Part shown: piece after piece, positions 22,365 to 34,298 of the stretch
How positions within the stretch are numbered: the stretch's first letter is position 1
Layout: each line of letters starts with the position of its first letter
Source: Capillidium heterosporum
Lineage: Eukaryota; Entomophthoromycota; Entomophthoromycetes; Entomophthorales; Capillidiaceae
NCBI GenBank assembly: GCA_016630905.1
Contig: WBMQ01000007.1
Location: 1,572,858-1,636,857 of the forward strand
Direction: 5' to 3'
Length of the DNA stretch: 64,000 nt
Translations under genes and position numbers: made by a program
Notes under the pieces: model-generated
The model's database searches: none
The model's input: only the letters and a program-made list of their open reading frames with translations
Told to the model about the DNA's origin: nothing

Positions 22365-23186
22365 GAGCTCTGGTGGTAGTCGACTTTGTTCTTGGGGGAA
22401 GTAGGTCGGCATTAGACTAACTTTTTATAATGTAGTTGTACAATGTTACTTTGGCAAATTTGGTGCTTAATAAAATGTTGATAGAGTTCATGTCTTTAAA
22501 TCAGAAATGTTGTTCTAAGTAGTAAAAAATGTCTATTTGGATGAACATATCGCTACTAAATAGATATATTTTGACTTTGGTATTTTAATACTTTATAAAT
22601 TCCAAAACTATGATATCTAGTAGAGTTCGACTTAAGATTAACTCAGCTCTAAATGAGCTGTACTATATAGTCAAAGAGATTAGCTATGGTACGGTTGATT
22701 GAGGGCCCACTGAGTATATCTTTTGAGCTCAATTGAATTTTTTCAAAAGCTGGTTTTGGATTTGGTGGATCTAGCCTACCTAGATACCAACTAGCGGTGG
22801 TATGATAAAAACTACACTTTGAAACTTAATGAAGGCGTAGTGCCCTAGAAACCTTGACTAAATTTCTACTTATGCCTGGCAACGGGTGTTGTTTTTAGAA
22901 CTTTGATTAAAATTTCGACTATGTTTGGTAGCAAGTAATATCTTTGATAAATCAGCTATCTATTGTGGGAACTATACGTCTTATAGCTATTATCTAATTT
23001 AGGCTATCGCTTTACTATAGTTTGCTAAAAGCCTTTTTTATGGTAGCATAAAATCAAGCCTTGAATACTGAGAACATGGCCAATATTTTTATTTTTAATT
23101 TGGCAAAAATATTGGACCACCTATGCAAACTATCATTATTGCACACTGTAATTATGCAAGCTCCGATGGCATACAAGTAGCAAAGG
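22365..23186. other. Intergenic, no gene seen
   Basis: About 800 bp between the DPP gene and the promoter of the next secreted protein. Only short frames. Confidence 0.5.
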
Positions 23187-23194
23187 TATATAAA
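23187..23194 (+). promoter_or_regulatory. TATA box of the 23245 secreted-protein gene
   Basis: TATATAAA begins 58 bp upstream of the ATG, the same sequence and nearly the same spacing as for the gene at 4349. Confidence 0.55.
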
Positions 23195-23244
23195 GAGATG
23201 GATAGAATGAATTTGCTTAGATATATCAAAAAAATAAAGCCAAG

Positions 23245-23811
23245 ATGAAGTATAGCTTAGTATCGATAACCATTTCCGTAGTCCTAGGTGCCTCTCTGCC
23301 TATTACTGACAAGGACCTGTTGGATGTTTTGAACGCGCCAACTAATGCCAACACAAATCCATTCGCCCAGCCACCAGCTCAAGCTAGTGCTCCTTTTATC
23401 TTCGGCTCACCTACCTTTAACAACAACAATAACCTAGCTAATTCGGACATTTCTGATCTATCCAAACTTCCCAAACCCAACACTTATGACTCCACTGCTT
23501 CCGATATATCCGACCTATCCAAACTCCCCATATTCAATGACTCCAACCTAAATGGCAATGACCTTCCCTTACCTAGCCTTGCCGACAATTCGAACTCAGA
23601 TTTACCTTTTAAGTCAGATAAAGTTGACCCATTCGACTTTCCAGATATACCCTCCCAAAATTCAATAAGCGTTGGTGATACTTCACCCATCAAAGATGAC
23701 AGTAAGGACATCAACTGGGCTGTAAAGAACCAACCGCTGGACGTCAAATGGGCCGTCAAAGACCAAGATTTAGACCCAATGTGGGCCGCCAACAAGGTTA
23801 AAAAGATTTGA
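23245..23811 (+). CDS. Secreted protein with C-terminal W-A-x-K repeats
   Basis: Single-exon protein of 188 residues, function unknown. The signal peptide is MKYSLVSITISVVLGASLP (about 1-17), a start very similar to MKYN at 4349. The mature part is rich in Asn, Asp, Pro and Ser, with two copies of SDISDLSKLP (about residues 66-92). The last 35 residues carry three repeats, DINWAVK, NQPLDVKWAVK and DQDLDPMWAANK, ending VKKI. The same unit occurs three times out of frame behind the gene at 69 and twice in the protein at 4349. There are no cysteines and no dibasic KR site between the repeats, so Kex2 release of peptides is not indicated. A strong TATA box precedes it. Confidence 0.85.
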   Translation: MKYSLVSITISVVLGASLPITDKDLLDVLNAPTNANTNPFAQPPAQASAPFIFGSPTFNNNNNLANSDISDLSKLPKPNTYDSTASDISDLSKLPIFNDSNLNGNDLPLPSLADNSNSDLPFKSDKVDPFDFPDIPSQNSISVGDTSPIKDDSKDINWAVKNQPLDVKWAVKDQDLDPMWAANKVKKI

Positions 23812-24548
23812 GAGTTGGACTAGGAGACTTTATAATAAAAAATAATGGTATATGGTTTGAATTAGTTTGTTGATTGTAAAAAATTTGTAGCTACTTCTAC
23901 TGATATGAATTAACAGTTTTCTTTATACATTTGAATGAAGGTACGATGTAGAAGCTCTATACCGGCATCCGACATTTAGGTTAGCAGATGATGTTAGTGA
24001 GGTACTTTGATGTATTTTTACATTTAAACCATAGTATGGTTCAAACCAATTGAAATTTTCACTATTAATTGGCAATTAACAATCAGTTTAAAGTTTAATA
24101 TTAAATGTCAAGGAACAAGGAAATAATCAGTGTATATGACGTTTCTGAAGGTTTATAGAGCTAACTTGATTTAAAATCAGAGTAAAGATCTAGTTAGGCT
24201 TTTTATCGAAAAGAATATAAACTATATATAGATGAAAAGTTTAATTTAGAAACTATTTCTCTTCAGTTTGGGTTTACCTCCCTTTCATCTCAAGAAAGAC
24301 TACACTACATAGATCTAAGCTAAAATAAAAGAAACTTATCAACCCTAAGAGACAATACATCTATATACAAAGATCCAAACAAGAAATACATTTTCACTTT
24401 ATTCTTACTTAACCTTTCCAACCCAAATCACTATATCAAAAACATAAAACTAACTTTACTTCAAGAACCAGCTCCAGTAACTCACCAGGTGCCCCGAACC
24501 ATCACCCCCCTCCTAAAATTAAACTTGAAACGAAATCAAAGAAAGGGA
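23812..24548. other. Intergenic between convergent genes
   Basis: About 740 bp between the stops of the secreted protein and the SIN kinase. No frame with coding character. Confidence 0.5.
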
Positions 24549-27500
24549 TCACAGCTGATGCATCAGCTCTTTAGCCATCTCCCTCACCAACACAGCCGGA
24601 TCATTGAGGGAAAGCTGTTCAATGGTAGCCGCTATATCGTACCTACAGTTCAATAGCTGGGCCTTACTTCCATTTGAATACCCCGAATACTGACTGCCCC
24701 CATAATTGGAAGAGTAGGGGGTTGTCAACGCTACTTGCCCATGGTCGAGTAACGATTTCAAGATCTTGAGTAGGCTGAGACGTACTAGAGCTTTGGGATG
24801 GGTCCTTATCTTCTCAATTAATTTGTTGTTGAACTTGGATTTTCTAGTTATGGCTAATGCCAGTTTGGGAGAAAGCCGTATTATTTTGGGTAGAGGTCCG
24901 ATTAACCCTTCAAATACGATGTTGTTCCTCGAATACACAAAGGTTCGGATGAGGATGTCGAGGTACGTGGATTGGACGAGGACTTGCTCGACTTCCCTAG
25001 GGTCCTCTTGCAACCTAAAGTCAATGAAGTTAGAATAAGTTGAGTATTGGTGAAATTTTACCAGACTAAAATAGCTTCCAATCCGTTGGTCTGCCAGTTG
25101 GGATCGCGTAGGAGTCCCAAATAGAACTGCAACCCGTTGTTCTTCCATAGGAATCTTGCGGCAGACTTTGCCGGCGTGGGCCATGTCACATAGGACAGGT
25201 AAAGCTACATGCTTGAGAGGTGAGTTGATGGCAACGATCTGCTGCAGGTGGGGAATGAGGCCGGCCCTGGCCGCCAGCTCCTGCCTCCTCTTGTTAATGC
25301 GACACATGTTGTACATAGTATTTAGCACGTGATTGCAGATCTCCTACAAGAAAGTAAAATTTAGTGATATGGGAGCTAAATGAAAATTTACCGAAACTCC
25401 AAATTCGTTACGTGGCGTCAAAAAGTCGGTCAAGATGGAGATGGCATCGGCCCGTTCTAAGGTATCTAAGGTGTTGGGATTCATCGATAGGTTTCGGATA
25501 CATTTGAGGATGATTATAGCTAGGCCGATTGGTAGCCTTTGGATCTCGCGCAGCATACCTTGAGTAAAATAAGTAGATGGCAGATGTTCAAACTTACAAT
25601 TCATGATATTGAGCGAGGTACCCATGCTTTCCTTGACGTAGGAGTCGGCCTGGGAAAAGATCAAAAACAAATTGACTATTTTGGCTGTGTACCGTATTAC
25701 TGAAGGTTCCCTATTGCTGAGCGTAAAGCTCAAAATATGGGACAAGGGTTCCAGTAGCCCCAGCTTGGTGAACAATCTACAGAAATCTTGCTTGGGGGTC
25801 GGTGTCTAAAAAGCGGGTTAGTGTTTGGGTTTAAGCTTCTGACTACCTGTAGCTCAAATACCGAGGTGATGCCGTTGATGGCGATCCAGGTGAAATCCCG
25901 TTGTTCGCTGTAGTCCTCAGTAATGAAGTCGACTAGAATTTTGAGGCCTCGACAAGAGATGAACATCTGCAAAGTGAATGTCGAGGTGTGGCACAGCTGC
26001 CTTATGAAGTAAGCCACTTCGAGACGGACGTTCATCGAGTGCCGTTTGCTGGCCAGTCCAATGATGACGGGGATGCCACCTACCAAACATAGGTTCTCTT
26101 GGATCTCCAGGTTGTTGTAGACAATCTAGGGGAATTTAGAAACTTTTGCAAGGTAAAAGGTACCAAGTTGATGATGCGTAGCAGGGAAGCTAGAAGGTCG
26201 TTGGAGTCGCACACTTCCAGCATCTCTAGGATGGGTAGGATCCCATGGTAGTTGAAGAATTTATACCGCATCTGGGGGTTTTCGATCAGCAGGAACTCCT
26301 AAATTTGGAAGTCAGTATAGAGAAGTTGGGCTGCAGTATTTTGATTTTTACTAGTTTGAGGCAGGTGTCCAGCAATGTTCGCTCGTCTTGGTCCGGCTGC
26401 AGGAGCTTAATCAACTGGCGGATTTCGGTCGTCATGCGGGCAAACTTGTCGCGCAGGATGTTGGCTTGGAGATCGGTCTGCTCTAAACCCTCTTCTAAAC
26501 TTTGGAAGGGGTCGTCCTCGTCCTCGTCGGCTGGTAAATTGGAGACGACCGTATACTACATTGTACATGAGTAATTGAAATAAGCCAGCTAACTTACCGA
26601 GGAAGGACTGTTCGATCTGTTACTCGCCGACGCATGCTTAGAAAAGAGCTGCCGGGTGTAGGGATTATCGACTATTGAAAGTTCAATAAAAGTTGAAAAT
26701 TAAACCTTACAAATGACGGCGGTACCAAACAAGCTGTCGTAGTTGTCGTCAGCTGCCTCAGCATACTGGGCCAACGGATCACTGGGCTTGTCGAAGCGAT
26801 CTTCCAAACCCATTTCAGCTTGTGGTTGCAACTATAGACGCGTTAGCCCAGTTTCATGACGAATTTACCTTTAACAAGTTTAACTTCCTTATCATATCGT
26901 TGTCGGATCCTAGAGAATTGCAGTCATCTCCTGAATTCTGCTTGGATTTACGTCCCGGCTTCTCATCTAAGTCTAGGTTAGCATGGATATCAATTATTCA
27001 CGAACCTTTCTTTATCTTGTTGATGTTGATGTCACTGCCCGAGATATCGAAATCATCATCCCAGTTATCCTCCTCTTCTTCGGGTTGAATTGAACTTAAT
27101 TGGTTCATGCGGGATTTCAAAGGATTGGTGGGGGAGGCCGGTGAAAAGTCCATCATGCCTTGGCTGGGAGGTTCTGGGCCTACAGCTGTATCAGAATTTG
27201 ATTTTGTTGATAGTAATACCTTTGATGGTGATCTGGGCGTAAGTAGGGCTTAGTCGGGTCTTCAAGTTGTCGCTGGTATTTTGAGGTGACATATTCCCTA
27301 TGTACTGTAAATACAATAATCGAAAATTTGTGTACTTTTCAGCGCCTCATTCCATTCCTGAACTATCTTGAGATCTTCATCAAAGGTAATAGGGTCTTCT
27401 TTCCTTCGAACCTCCTAAATCCAGTCAGCGAAATAGCACATTTAACCTTACTTTTGTTCGTGCGTTGTGGATCCAAGGATGCTTAAGTAACTTTTTTGAA

Positions 27501-28564
27501 GACACACGTAGATTGCAGTCTTTTTGGAAGCATTGTAGGAGAAAATCGTTGACGGACTTTAAGAAATTAGGTTAGTAAAAGTATGTCTTTGAAATGATAT
27601 TTGGATAGAAATAGATGGACAAATAAAAATTACAGGTGAGGCACCTTGGGGCAAAGGCGGGTGGTCATCCTGTACTATACGGAACAATGCAGCCATAGGA
27701 TCAAGGAAATGGTAGGGTGGGTTGCCTTCCATGAGTTCGATAACCGTACATCCTACACTCCTACAAAAATACTTAGTTGCAAATAGCAAACATCGCATCT
27801 ACCAGATATCGGAGGTTGTGGTTGCTCCTGTAAGTTCAATTACCTCTGGTGCCACTGAAATAAAATTGAGAAAACTAAATTTAAACATAATTACTCCAAT
27901 AGGGTGACCCAACTACTGAATTGTCGTCGTTGGCTATCGTCGCAACCCCAAAGTCGGCCAACTTGACCAACCCTTCCTTTGTTGAAAGTATGTTGGCGCC
28001 CTTTATATCCCTATGTATGACTCCCTGCTCGTGTAGGTATATCAGCCCGTCCAAAACTTGGGCTATGTAGACCCCTGTTAAATTTTCGGGGAATTTTCCG
28101 AACCTTTTGTAGATGCTCTGCAATGATCCATTCTCACAGTACCTAGTTGAACCCTTAGCTTAATAGTTGAAAAAACTGTACTCTATTATTATGTTCATGT
28201 ATGTGTTTGTTTTGACGAATCCCATGTACTTGACTATGTTTTGGTGCTTTACAATTTACAAAATGTTTAATGGCTATCAACAAATTAGCTTACATTCAGC
28301 TTCTTGAGCAGATCTATTTCTTGCTAGCCCTAAAAGTAAATCAATGGTAACCAATCTGAAAAAATACCATCATCACGTCGATACTAATTTTGTTCAAGTT
28401 GACCAGCTTTATTTGCTTGACAGCAACTGCTACCCCGGTTTCCATGTTCAGCCCGCGGTATACGGTGCCGAAGGCGCCTTTACCGATGCAGTCGCCTAGT
28501 TGCTAAGTTGTTTAGTTTGAAGTAGTTGGTGTATTACGTAGCCGTTGATAATGTCGCCAACCAT
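24549..28564 (-). CDS. sepH: SIN/MEN-type protein kinase Cdc7/SepH with C-terminal ARM-like region
   Basis: Ser/Thr kinase of the septation initiation network, acting at spindle poles to trigger cytokinesis. At least eight introns interrupt the kinase half. The best start is ATG at 28564 ([21 protein letters not shown]). Joined exons give the glycine loop [20 protein letters not shown] (Lys), [54 protein letters not shown] (HRD), LADFGVAT (DFG), GSPYW-MAPEV and [32 protein letters not shown] and [10 protein letters not shown] are typical of S. pombe Cdc7, Aspergillus SepH and plant MAP3K-epsilon. An acidic linker (about 27100-26500) leads to a long helical, ARM-repeat-like C-terminus ending [20 protein letters not shown], as in that family. 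The frame is open about 190 nt upstream of the chosen Met, so a longer start is possible. Not every intron in the linker was resolved. Confidence 0.88.
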
Positions 28565-30527
28565 ATTTTGAAAAGCTTGTGAACCTGCGTTCCAAAGTTT
28601 CGAGTGTTTGAAGTGGAATTGCAAGAACCTTTTGAACTCGACTACTTGACCAAAAAATAAGGCTGGATCTACGTCATAGTCTATACCGCCACCCCTTTGT
28701 TGAAAGTTATAGAAGCTTGCGTTGAATCTGGTATTCTCCCTCCAACTGCAGTTCTTAGAATAGGTAGGTTCATCATTTCAATCGTAAAATTACTTTTTAA
28801 GGGAGTTAGTCTAATGTATTAATTTAATTTAAGCTGGGGATTGCAATTGTTCCATTAGGAGCACGCTCTTGGAAAACAGGAATGGTGTAGGATGGTAGGG
28901 GACTAAATCAAGGGTGAGCTTAAGGCTTTATTGCTCGTTTTCTCGGCAAAGTGCGATACTATATCCTCAACGGATGCTTTTTCAGGTTTCTATATAGGTT
29001 TCATTATACTTTATATTGGCTAACTATTGGCAGGAATGGTCCTAAAGAGCTTGGAGCGCTATATGCCTAGTTCCCCAAGTGGCTAGAAGCTACATTATTC
29101 TATTGTAGACGGGTATAAAGCTGTAAGGAGGGCTGAGTTTCAAGTAAAGGGGTACATGATATGTAGTAATTTGCTGTGATCTTCGGCTATAATTGCCCCC
29201 ATCAGATCGAAACGATATAGATGCTAGTTAGCACGTTACATATGGTTTGTAAAGAGCTGTTTCAAGCTATTTTAAATCTGCCTATGACCAGTAATTGGTA
29301 AGCTACACTATCGCATATAGAAATAACTTTGAATAGTTTTTGCCTAATATAGCACAAGGAATACTTTCAATATATATTACAAAATCGCTATAATTTTAAC
29401 CATGTGCTTCAAATCTGCATTTGAATAAACTATCGCTTTGAAGTATAAATCCCTTTGATATATTTCGGCTACGTATACTATATTTAGTTTGTATTTAAAG
29501 CGTTCTGCTATACTAATGGGTTGGCGATCTAGGAGCACCTATACATGTACACTAACTTACTAGTTGACAAATTATAGGACCTTGATACTGTTTCTAGCAT
29601 TTGAAATTGGACATTGGCATCATAGCAAACTGTAGTAAGCCACATCCCTTCTACAACACACAAGACTTGTATTGTAAAAATCATCATCACTTTAACTAAT
29701 CACTGATTCTAGTTCTTGGGTGATAGAATACCAGTTCTGAATGCCATCAATTACTTAAAAGAAATATGGCACCTTTATTTATAGTAGGCCCATTTCTAAT
29801 CTAGATCAATCGGTATAAATGTTGGCTAAGGTATACATGCCTCAGCTGAATAGAATTGGAAATAGGTGGGCTAGCCTGCTACTATACTTTCAAAACCATG
29901 TTATTTTAAGTGCTAGTTTATAATATATACAAACAAGACATTAATAGCCAAAAGCTTTAGTTTCATATTTATTTGAGTGGTAACTGGTATGAAGCTGTTA
30001 CCTACTATATCCATAGCTTTGTATAAACTTCTTTTAGTTAGGTAACGTGTAATAAAAATGACCTTTGAGGTTGGTTAGAAAATGATGCTTGCATTCTAGG
30101 TATTTATAGACACTATATCGTTAGATATCTATATGCTTGATCAAATGGAATTTTAATTGTATATGCTCGAGTATTCTACTATGAGGTTTTATTTTTGATT
30201 GGATTTTGTCACTGAATGCACCTACAACTTCCAAGCCACTTTAGCTATCAGCCAATAAGACATTCCAATTGATTGAAAGCAACCACTCTATATGTTCCAA
30301 TTTAAAGTGCTATTTATATCCAGCTTACATAGGAAAAAGTGACATACTAGATGGGAACATAATTTGTAAAAATTGTCTGATCAAGTTTTTCCATCATCCA
30401 GCTTTACTTGGCATTAACCCTCAAATGAAATAATGATTCGTCAACATTTTGAACCCAAGTTGAAGGGCTAGTTTTAAACTGGCTAAACCCCTAATTCCAA
30501 AGCAAAAGTTAGAGTTCTTTTGAGAGG
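28565..30527. other. Long divergent intergenic region
   Basis: About 2 kb between the divergent SIN kinase and Sec2 genes. The first 200 bases continue the kinase frame without an ATG and could be 5' UTR or an extra exon behind a gtaatt...ctaag intron near 28752-28795. The remainder shows no gene. Confidence 0.45.
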
Positions 30528-32549
30528 ATGGCGAACCTGAGTATGATGGGTGCAACAACTATAGCTATGAAGGAAGAAATAGGTAAAGAAGAATTCAAGA
30601 CGAGTTCGGAGACCATTACAACTGATAGTTTCTATGAGCCTGAAGATGAGTTTTCGTTCAACGACGTTTACAGTAGGAAGCTGGAAGTGGATAAGGAGGC
30701 GTTAGAACGCGCATTACAACAGATAAACGCTTTGGAAGCTAAGCTCGACAAAGAGAAGCTGGAAAAGGAGGAACTGACAACTGAATTAGAGCAAGCCAAA
30801 TCAACGCAAAAAGAAAGCGAAGCTAAAATTACTGCTTTGACCGATGAGCTTGAGAATTGTAAAGAGAAATTGATACCCGATCTGGAGCAAAGGAACTTGG
30901 AATTGCAACGCGACATGGAAACCCTGGGTGAGAAATTGATCGACGAAGCTGAGCGTTGTGCTGAATTGCAGCACTCCAAAGAGATGCTGGAAAATGAAAT
31001 TGAGGACCTGAGCCAAAAGCTGTTCGAAGAGGCTAATGTAATGGTAGCTGATGAACGTAGGGCCAACCATTTGTGGTCTGTCAAGTTTGATAAGCTGCAG
31101 GCCCAACTTACCGATACCAAGACGCTGTTGGAGTTCGAAAAGGCCCAGAGTACTGAGTTGAAAGCCAAGCTGTCAACGCTCCTAGAACCCAACAATCCTG
31201 AAGCCAACTTATTGAGCCCATCCTTCCAACCACGAAGCCGTAGAGCTAGTTCGATGTCTGCTTCCCCATTGCTACGTTCCATTACCTCAAGTGACTCGTT
31301 AGTTATCGACTTCAACGTCAGTTCCGACGAAATTTATACGGACCCCACCACTTTACTCGCTTATAAACTGGATGATATGCGGTATTTGGAGTTCAAAGGT
31401 TTCGTCCTAGCTCCTAAATCGAAAGGTATATACCTGGCCTCCATGTTTATGAAGCGTAGCTTGGCTGAGGATGTCGACCCTACCTTGAGATTCCATCCCA
31501 AAGGTAGTCCTTGGTCCCAACTCAAGGCGTTGAGTGTGGCAGCTCAGCTGGGGAACGTCAATTTACTAACTAACCGCAACCAAGTTAAAAGTGACTCGTG
31601 TTGTAGTTTGTGTGTAGAAAAACTTGCTACCCCCTTTACTTTCTCTATCAAGGACCAGACCGAACCTAATCAACCGCTGTGCTTAGCGTGTAGGAACCGA
31701 TTGCTCTCCGTGTGTGAATTCTACGCTTTGGTGCGCGTGGTACGAGCTGGTGTTATTAAGCAATCAGTCGAAGCTATGTACCTGGATTGTCTCAAGATCA
31801 AGCACAAGATGTTTTTGGCTAGGGCCGGTGCCCGTTTCATCGAAAGTCGGAAGGAAGATGAAGGGACCGATAGTGACTTGGAAGGCTCGGTAAAATCTAC
31901 GCCTGGCCTAACGATTGTACCGGTTTTGGGTAGGCTGAGGGAGTCTAGATCGATGCCCGTCTCCCCACTAGCTACTCAGACTTTTGATAAGGAGGAGGTC
32001 GACGCCAATGGCTTACGAGCTGACGAAGGGGAGGGTAGTCTTAAGCTCAACATCAAAGTTGAATCGAGTGAAGTTGAGACTGTCACCGAAGCTTCAGCAT
32101 CGTTCGATGGGCCGGATGAGGGATCCAAAGTTGAGGAAGATGAACCAACGCTTCAATTGGATATCAACTACCGTCAACCTGAGATTTTGAAGCAGGCTAA
32201 TTCCATTGTAGAAGTTCAACATCAACCGATACCGGTTCAATCAAATGTCAAGGAGGAGGATCAACTTAAGATTCCTAACGGTACGTCGCAAACTTTTAAA
32301 GTGATGGATGATAAAATGGAAAACCAACCTAAACCAATTGAAATTCAAACAGATATTAAGAATGATGGCTGCAACCCTGACCTTAACCCTTGGGCAAGTG
32401 AAATTGTTACTGATAAGGTTGAAGTCACCAAGGATCACGACACCACTAAGGGAGATGGAGGTGAAGTTACCAAGTCTCCAGCTACTACCAATTCAGTCCT
32501 TGGCTTCACCAGCTGCCGGACCTCCTCTACCGCACTTTTAGGTCTTTGA
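30528..32549 (+). CDS. SEC2: Sec2-family Rab guanine-nucleotide exchange factor
   Basis: Exchange factor that activates the secretory Rab (Sec4/Rab8 type) on post-Golgi vesicles for polarised exocytosis. Single exon, 673 residues. Residues about 50-210 form a long coiled coil, and its end carries the Sec2 signature LSQKLFEEANVMVADERR (about 160-178), the Rab-contacting GEF segment. A Ser/Arg-rich hinge (PRSRRASSMSAS) follows. The mid-domain is the one seen in filamentous-fungal Sec2 proteins: LEFKGFV, FMKRSLAEDVDP, two Cys pairs (CCSLC and CLAC), then CRNRLLSVCEFYALVRVVR and YLDCLKIKHKMFLARAG. The acidic tail is low in complexity. No intron is needed and the start ATG is clear. The Cys pairs may bind zinc (inference). 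Confidence 0.9.
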   Translation: MANLSMMGATTIAMKEEIGKEEFKTSSETITTDSFYEPEDEFSFNDVYSRKLEVDKEALERALQQINALEAKLDKEKLEKEELTTELEQAKSTQKESEAKITALTDELENCKEKLIPDLEQRNLELQRDMETLGEKLIDEAERCAELQHSKEMLENEIEDLSQKLFEEANVMVADERRANHLWSVKFDKLQAQLTDTKTLLEFEKAQSTELKAKLSTLLEPNNPEANLLSPSFQPRSRRASSMSASPLLRSITSSDSLVIDFNVSSDEIYTDPTTLLAYKLDDMRYLEFKGFVLAPKSKGIYLASMFMKRSLAEDVDPTLRFHPKGSPWSQLKALSVAAQLGNVNLLTNRNQVKSDSCCSLCVEKLATPFTFSIKDQTEPNQPLCLACRNRLLSVCEFYALVRVVRAGVIKQSVEAMYLDCLKIKHKMFLARAGARFIESRKEDEGTDSDLEGSVKSTPGLTIVPVLGRLRESRSMPVSPLATQTFDKEEVDANGLRADEGEGSLKLNIKVESSEVETVTEASASFDGPDEGSKVEEDEPTLQLDINYRQPEILKQANSIVEVQHQPIPVQSNVKEEDQLKIPNGTSQTFKVMDDKMENQPKPIEIQTDIKNDGCNPDLNPWASEIVTDKVEVTKDHDTTKGDGGEVTKSPATTNSVLGFTSCRTSSTALLGL

Positions 32550-34298
32550 CTTTTTCAATTCTAATACGTGTAGTTCTAACTGTTTTATCTTACTAATTAA
32601 ATACGAGCTTTTATTCCTATGCTCTTATCTTTTTGCCTTTTAAGATGGCCATTAACTACTACCAGTTTAGACTAATTATGAAATATGCTGATGATATATC
32701 TATTAGATTTTGATTTAAGCTTATTGAATGGTAAAGTATTTTGATGCCAGGTATTAAAATGAGGTGACTGCATAGGATTCAATATTCGGTTTTTATATTA
32801 GGAGCTTTGATCACTTCATCCTTTTATTTGTAAATAGAAAAGTTGAGGTAGTTGAAAACTTGAAAATTTTTTGGGAATAAGATCGATTTTTATAAGTAGG
32901 AAAATTGATATGGACTATAGTAGTATTGAAGTTTTGTTGTATATAAAAAATTGGTTAAGGGTTTCATTAGGCTTCTCGTTTGCAAATAGGTTGTAAATGA
33001 TAGAGATCAAATAGTTGATAAAGCTCAAAAAGTTTAGCATGCTTAGATATACAGTTGTCAACTCAACAGTTCACTCATGGTCAGCAGTTTTCAACCTTTC
33101 TGATAACACCGATTTTTCAAAACCCAGTACTAAAAGATGCCGATGATTTCAATAAAATCAGGCTATACTGTCAAAGCAAAGAATTTGCAGCTAAAGCCCG
33201 ACTTTGAGCCAAGCTTTTCTCCAACATCAGTTTCCCAGGCCACCATCCTTACCACTTCTCAGACCGATCATAAGTTAGCTTCTGATCATGTCTACCTAAA
33301 CTTAATTTTTACAAATATAGGTTGCTTTTTCCTATAAATCGTATAATAGAATCTAAAAATATATATTTAAAAATAGAAGAGTTGTCAATGGATGCACATA
33401 GGCACTTTATACATCATCTTTGATGGAGCGGCATTATACCCTAAGCCTGTTTAGGTATTGATGAAAGGATTACAGTAGTTTGCTAGTCCAAGAGGTAGGA
33501 GACAGGACTAGCAGCTTTAAAGGCAGTTGTAACAATTACTAATCTATTGTAGGACGGCGGCAATTAGTACACTTGCCCCCTCTCACTTGAGATTTGTATA
33601 AAGGAACTTTTATATGAAAGTGCTGAACTTGTTACATGTCAGCTGGCCCAAGTCCAGCCTAAAATTTGGCTGCAATTTAATTTTTATGTAATAAACCAAC
33701 TTTAAATTTAATTGGAAGCGGATGCTACAGTACGATAGAGGACAAGCTACAGAACCCCACATTAAATTTTCGGTTCGACAAAACTAACCTCAATACCTAC
33801 AACAGCATCCCAGCTAACTATAAGGCTATATATCTACAGTGCCTCCTTACTCGCTTTGGATAAACTTGAATATAATCCAGCTTCCCCACCAAAACTTCTG
33901 AACTGTTTTGCCCTTAAAATTTTACCTTAGGCAAGTTTTGGGATAACTTGTAATACTTGTGCACCAATTCCATTTGGTTTGCTTAACTTTGATTGGATTT
34001 GCCCGTTCTCATTAATCTGGTTGCTTGAGTTGGTAATTTTGAGATTGTTAGGAAATGAGTTCTTGGCTCTAGACAAAAGTGAAAGTATAGTCTTCAATTC
34101 CGTCTCATTCCCAACTTTAAAACTTCACAGTAGCAGCGTCAATACTAGCACCATATCAACATTTGCCATACCGACTTTGCTGCATCTATTTGATATTTTA
34201 AGCTATAGTTAGATACTTTCTTTAGAAGATTTGCCTACACCTATATTAAATTTCCAATTCACTTTACTCAAATTTATCCACCTTCACTACAACTCCCA
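32550..34298. other. Intergenic, no supported gene
   Basis: About 1.75 kb. Short plus-strand frames at 33137-33337 (66 codons) and 33979-34212 (77 codons, non-ATG start) were inspected; neither shows a domain or splice partner. Confidence 0.45.

Noticed and set aside
23700-23811. C-terminal repeats as a Kex2-processed pheromone precursor
   Set aside because: No KR/RR sites between units and acidic residues inside each unit; kept only as an open question in the findings.
33137-33337. 66-codon plus-strand frame
   Set aside because: No domain, signal, or splice partner; surrounding DNA is non-coding.
33979-34212. 77-codon plus-strand frame with hydrophobic start
   Set aside because: Begins at a non-ATG codon in the promoter of the membrane-protein gene; composition is AT-driven.
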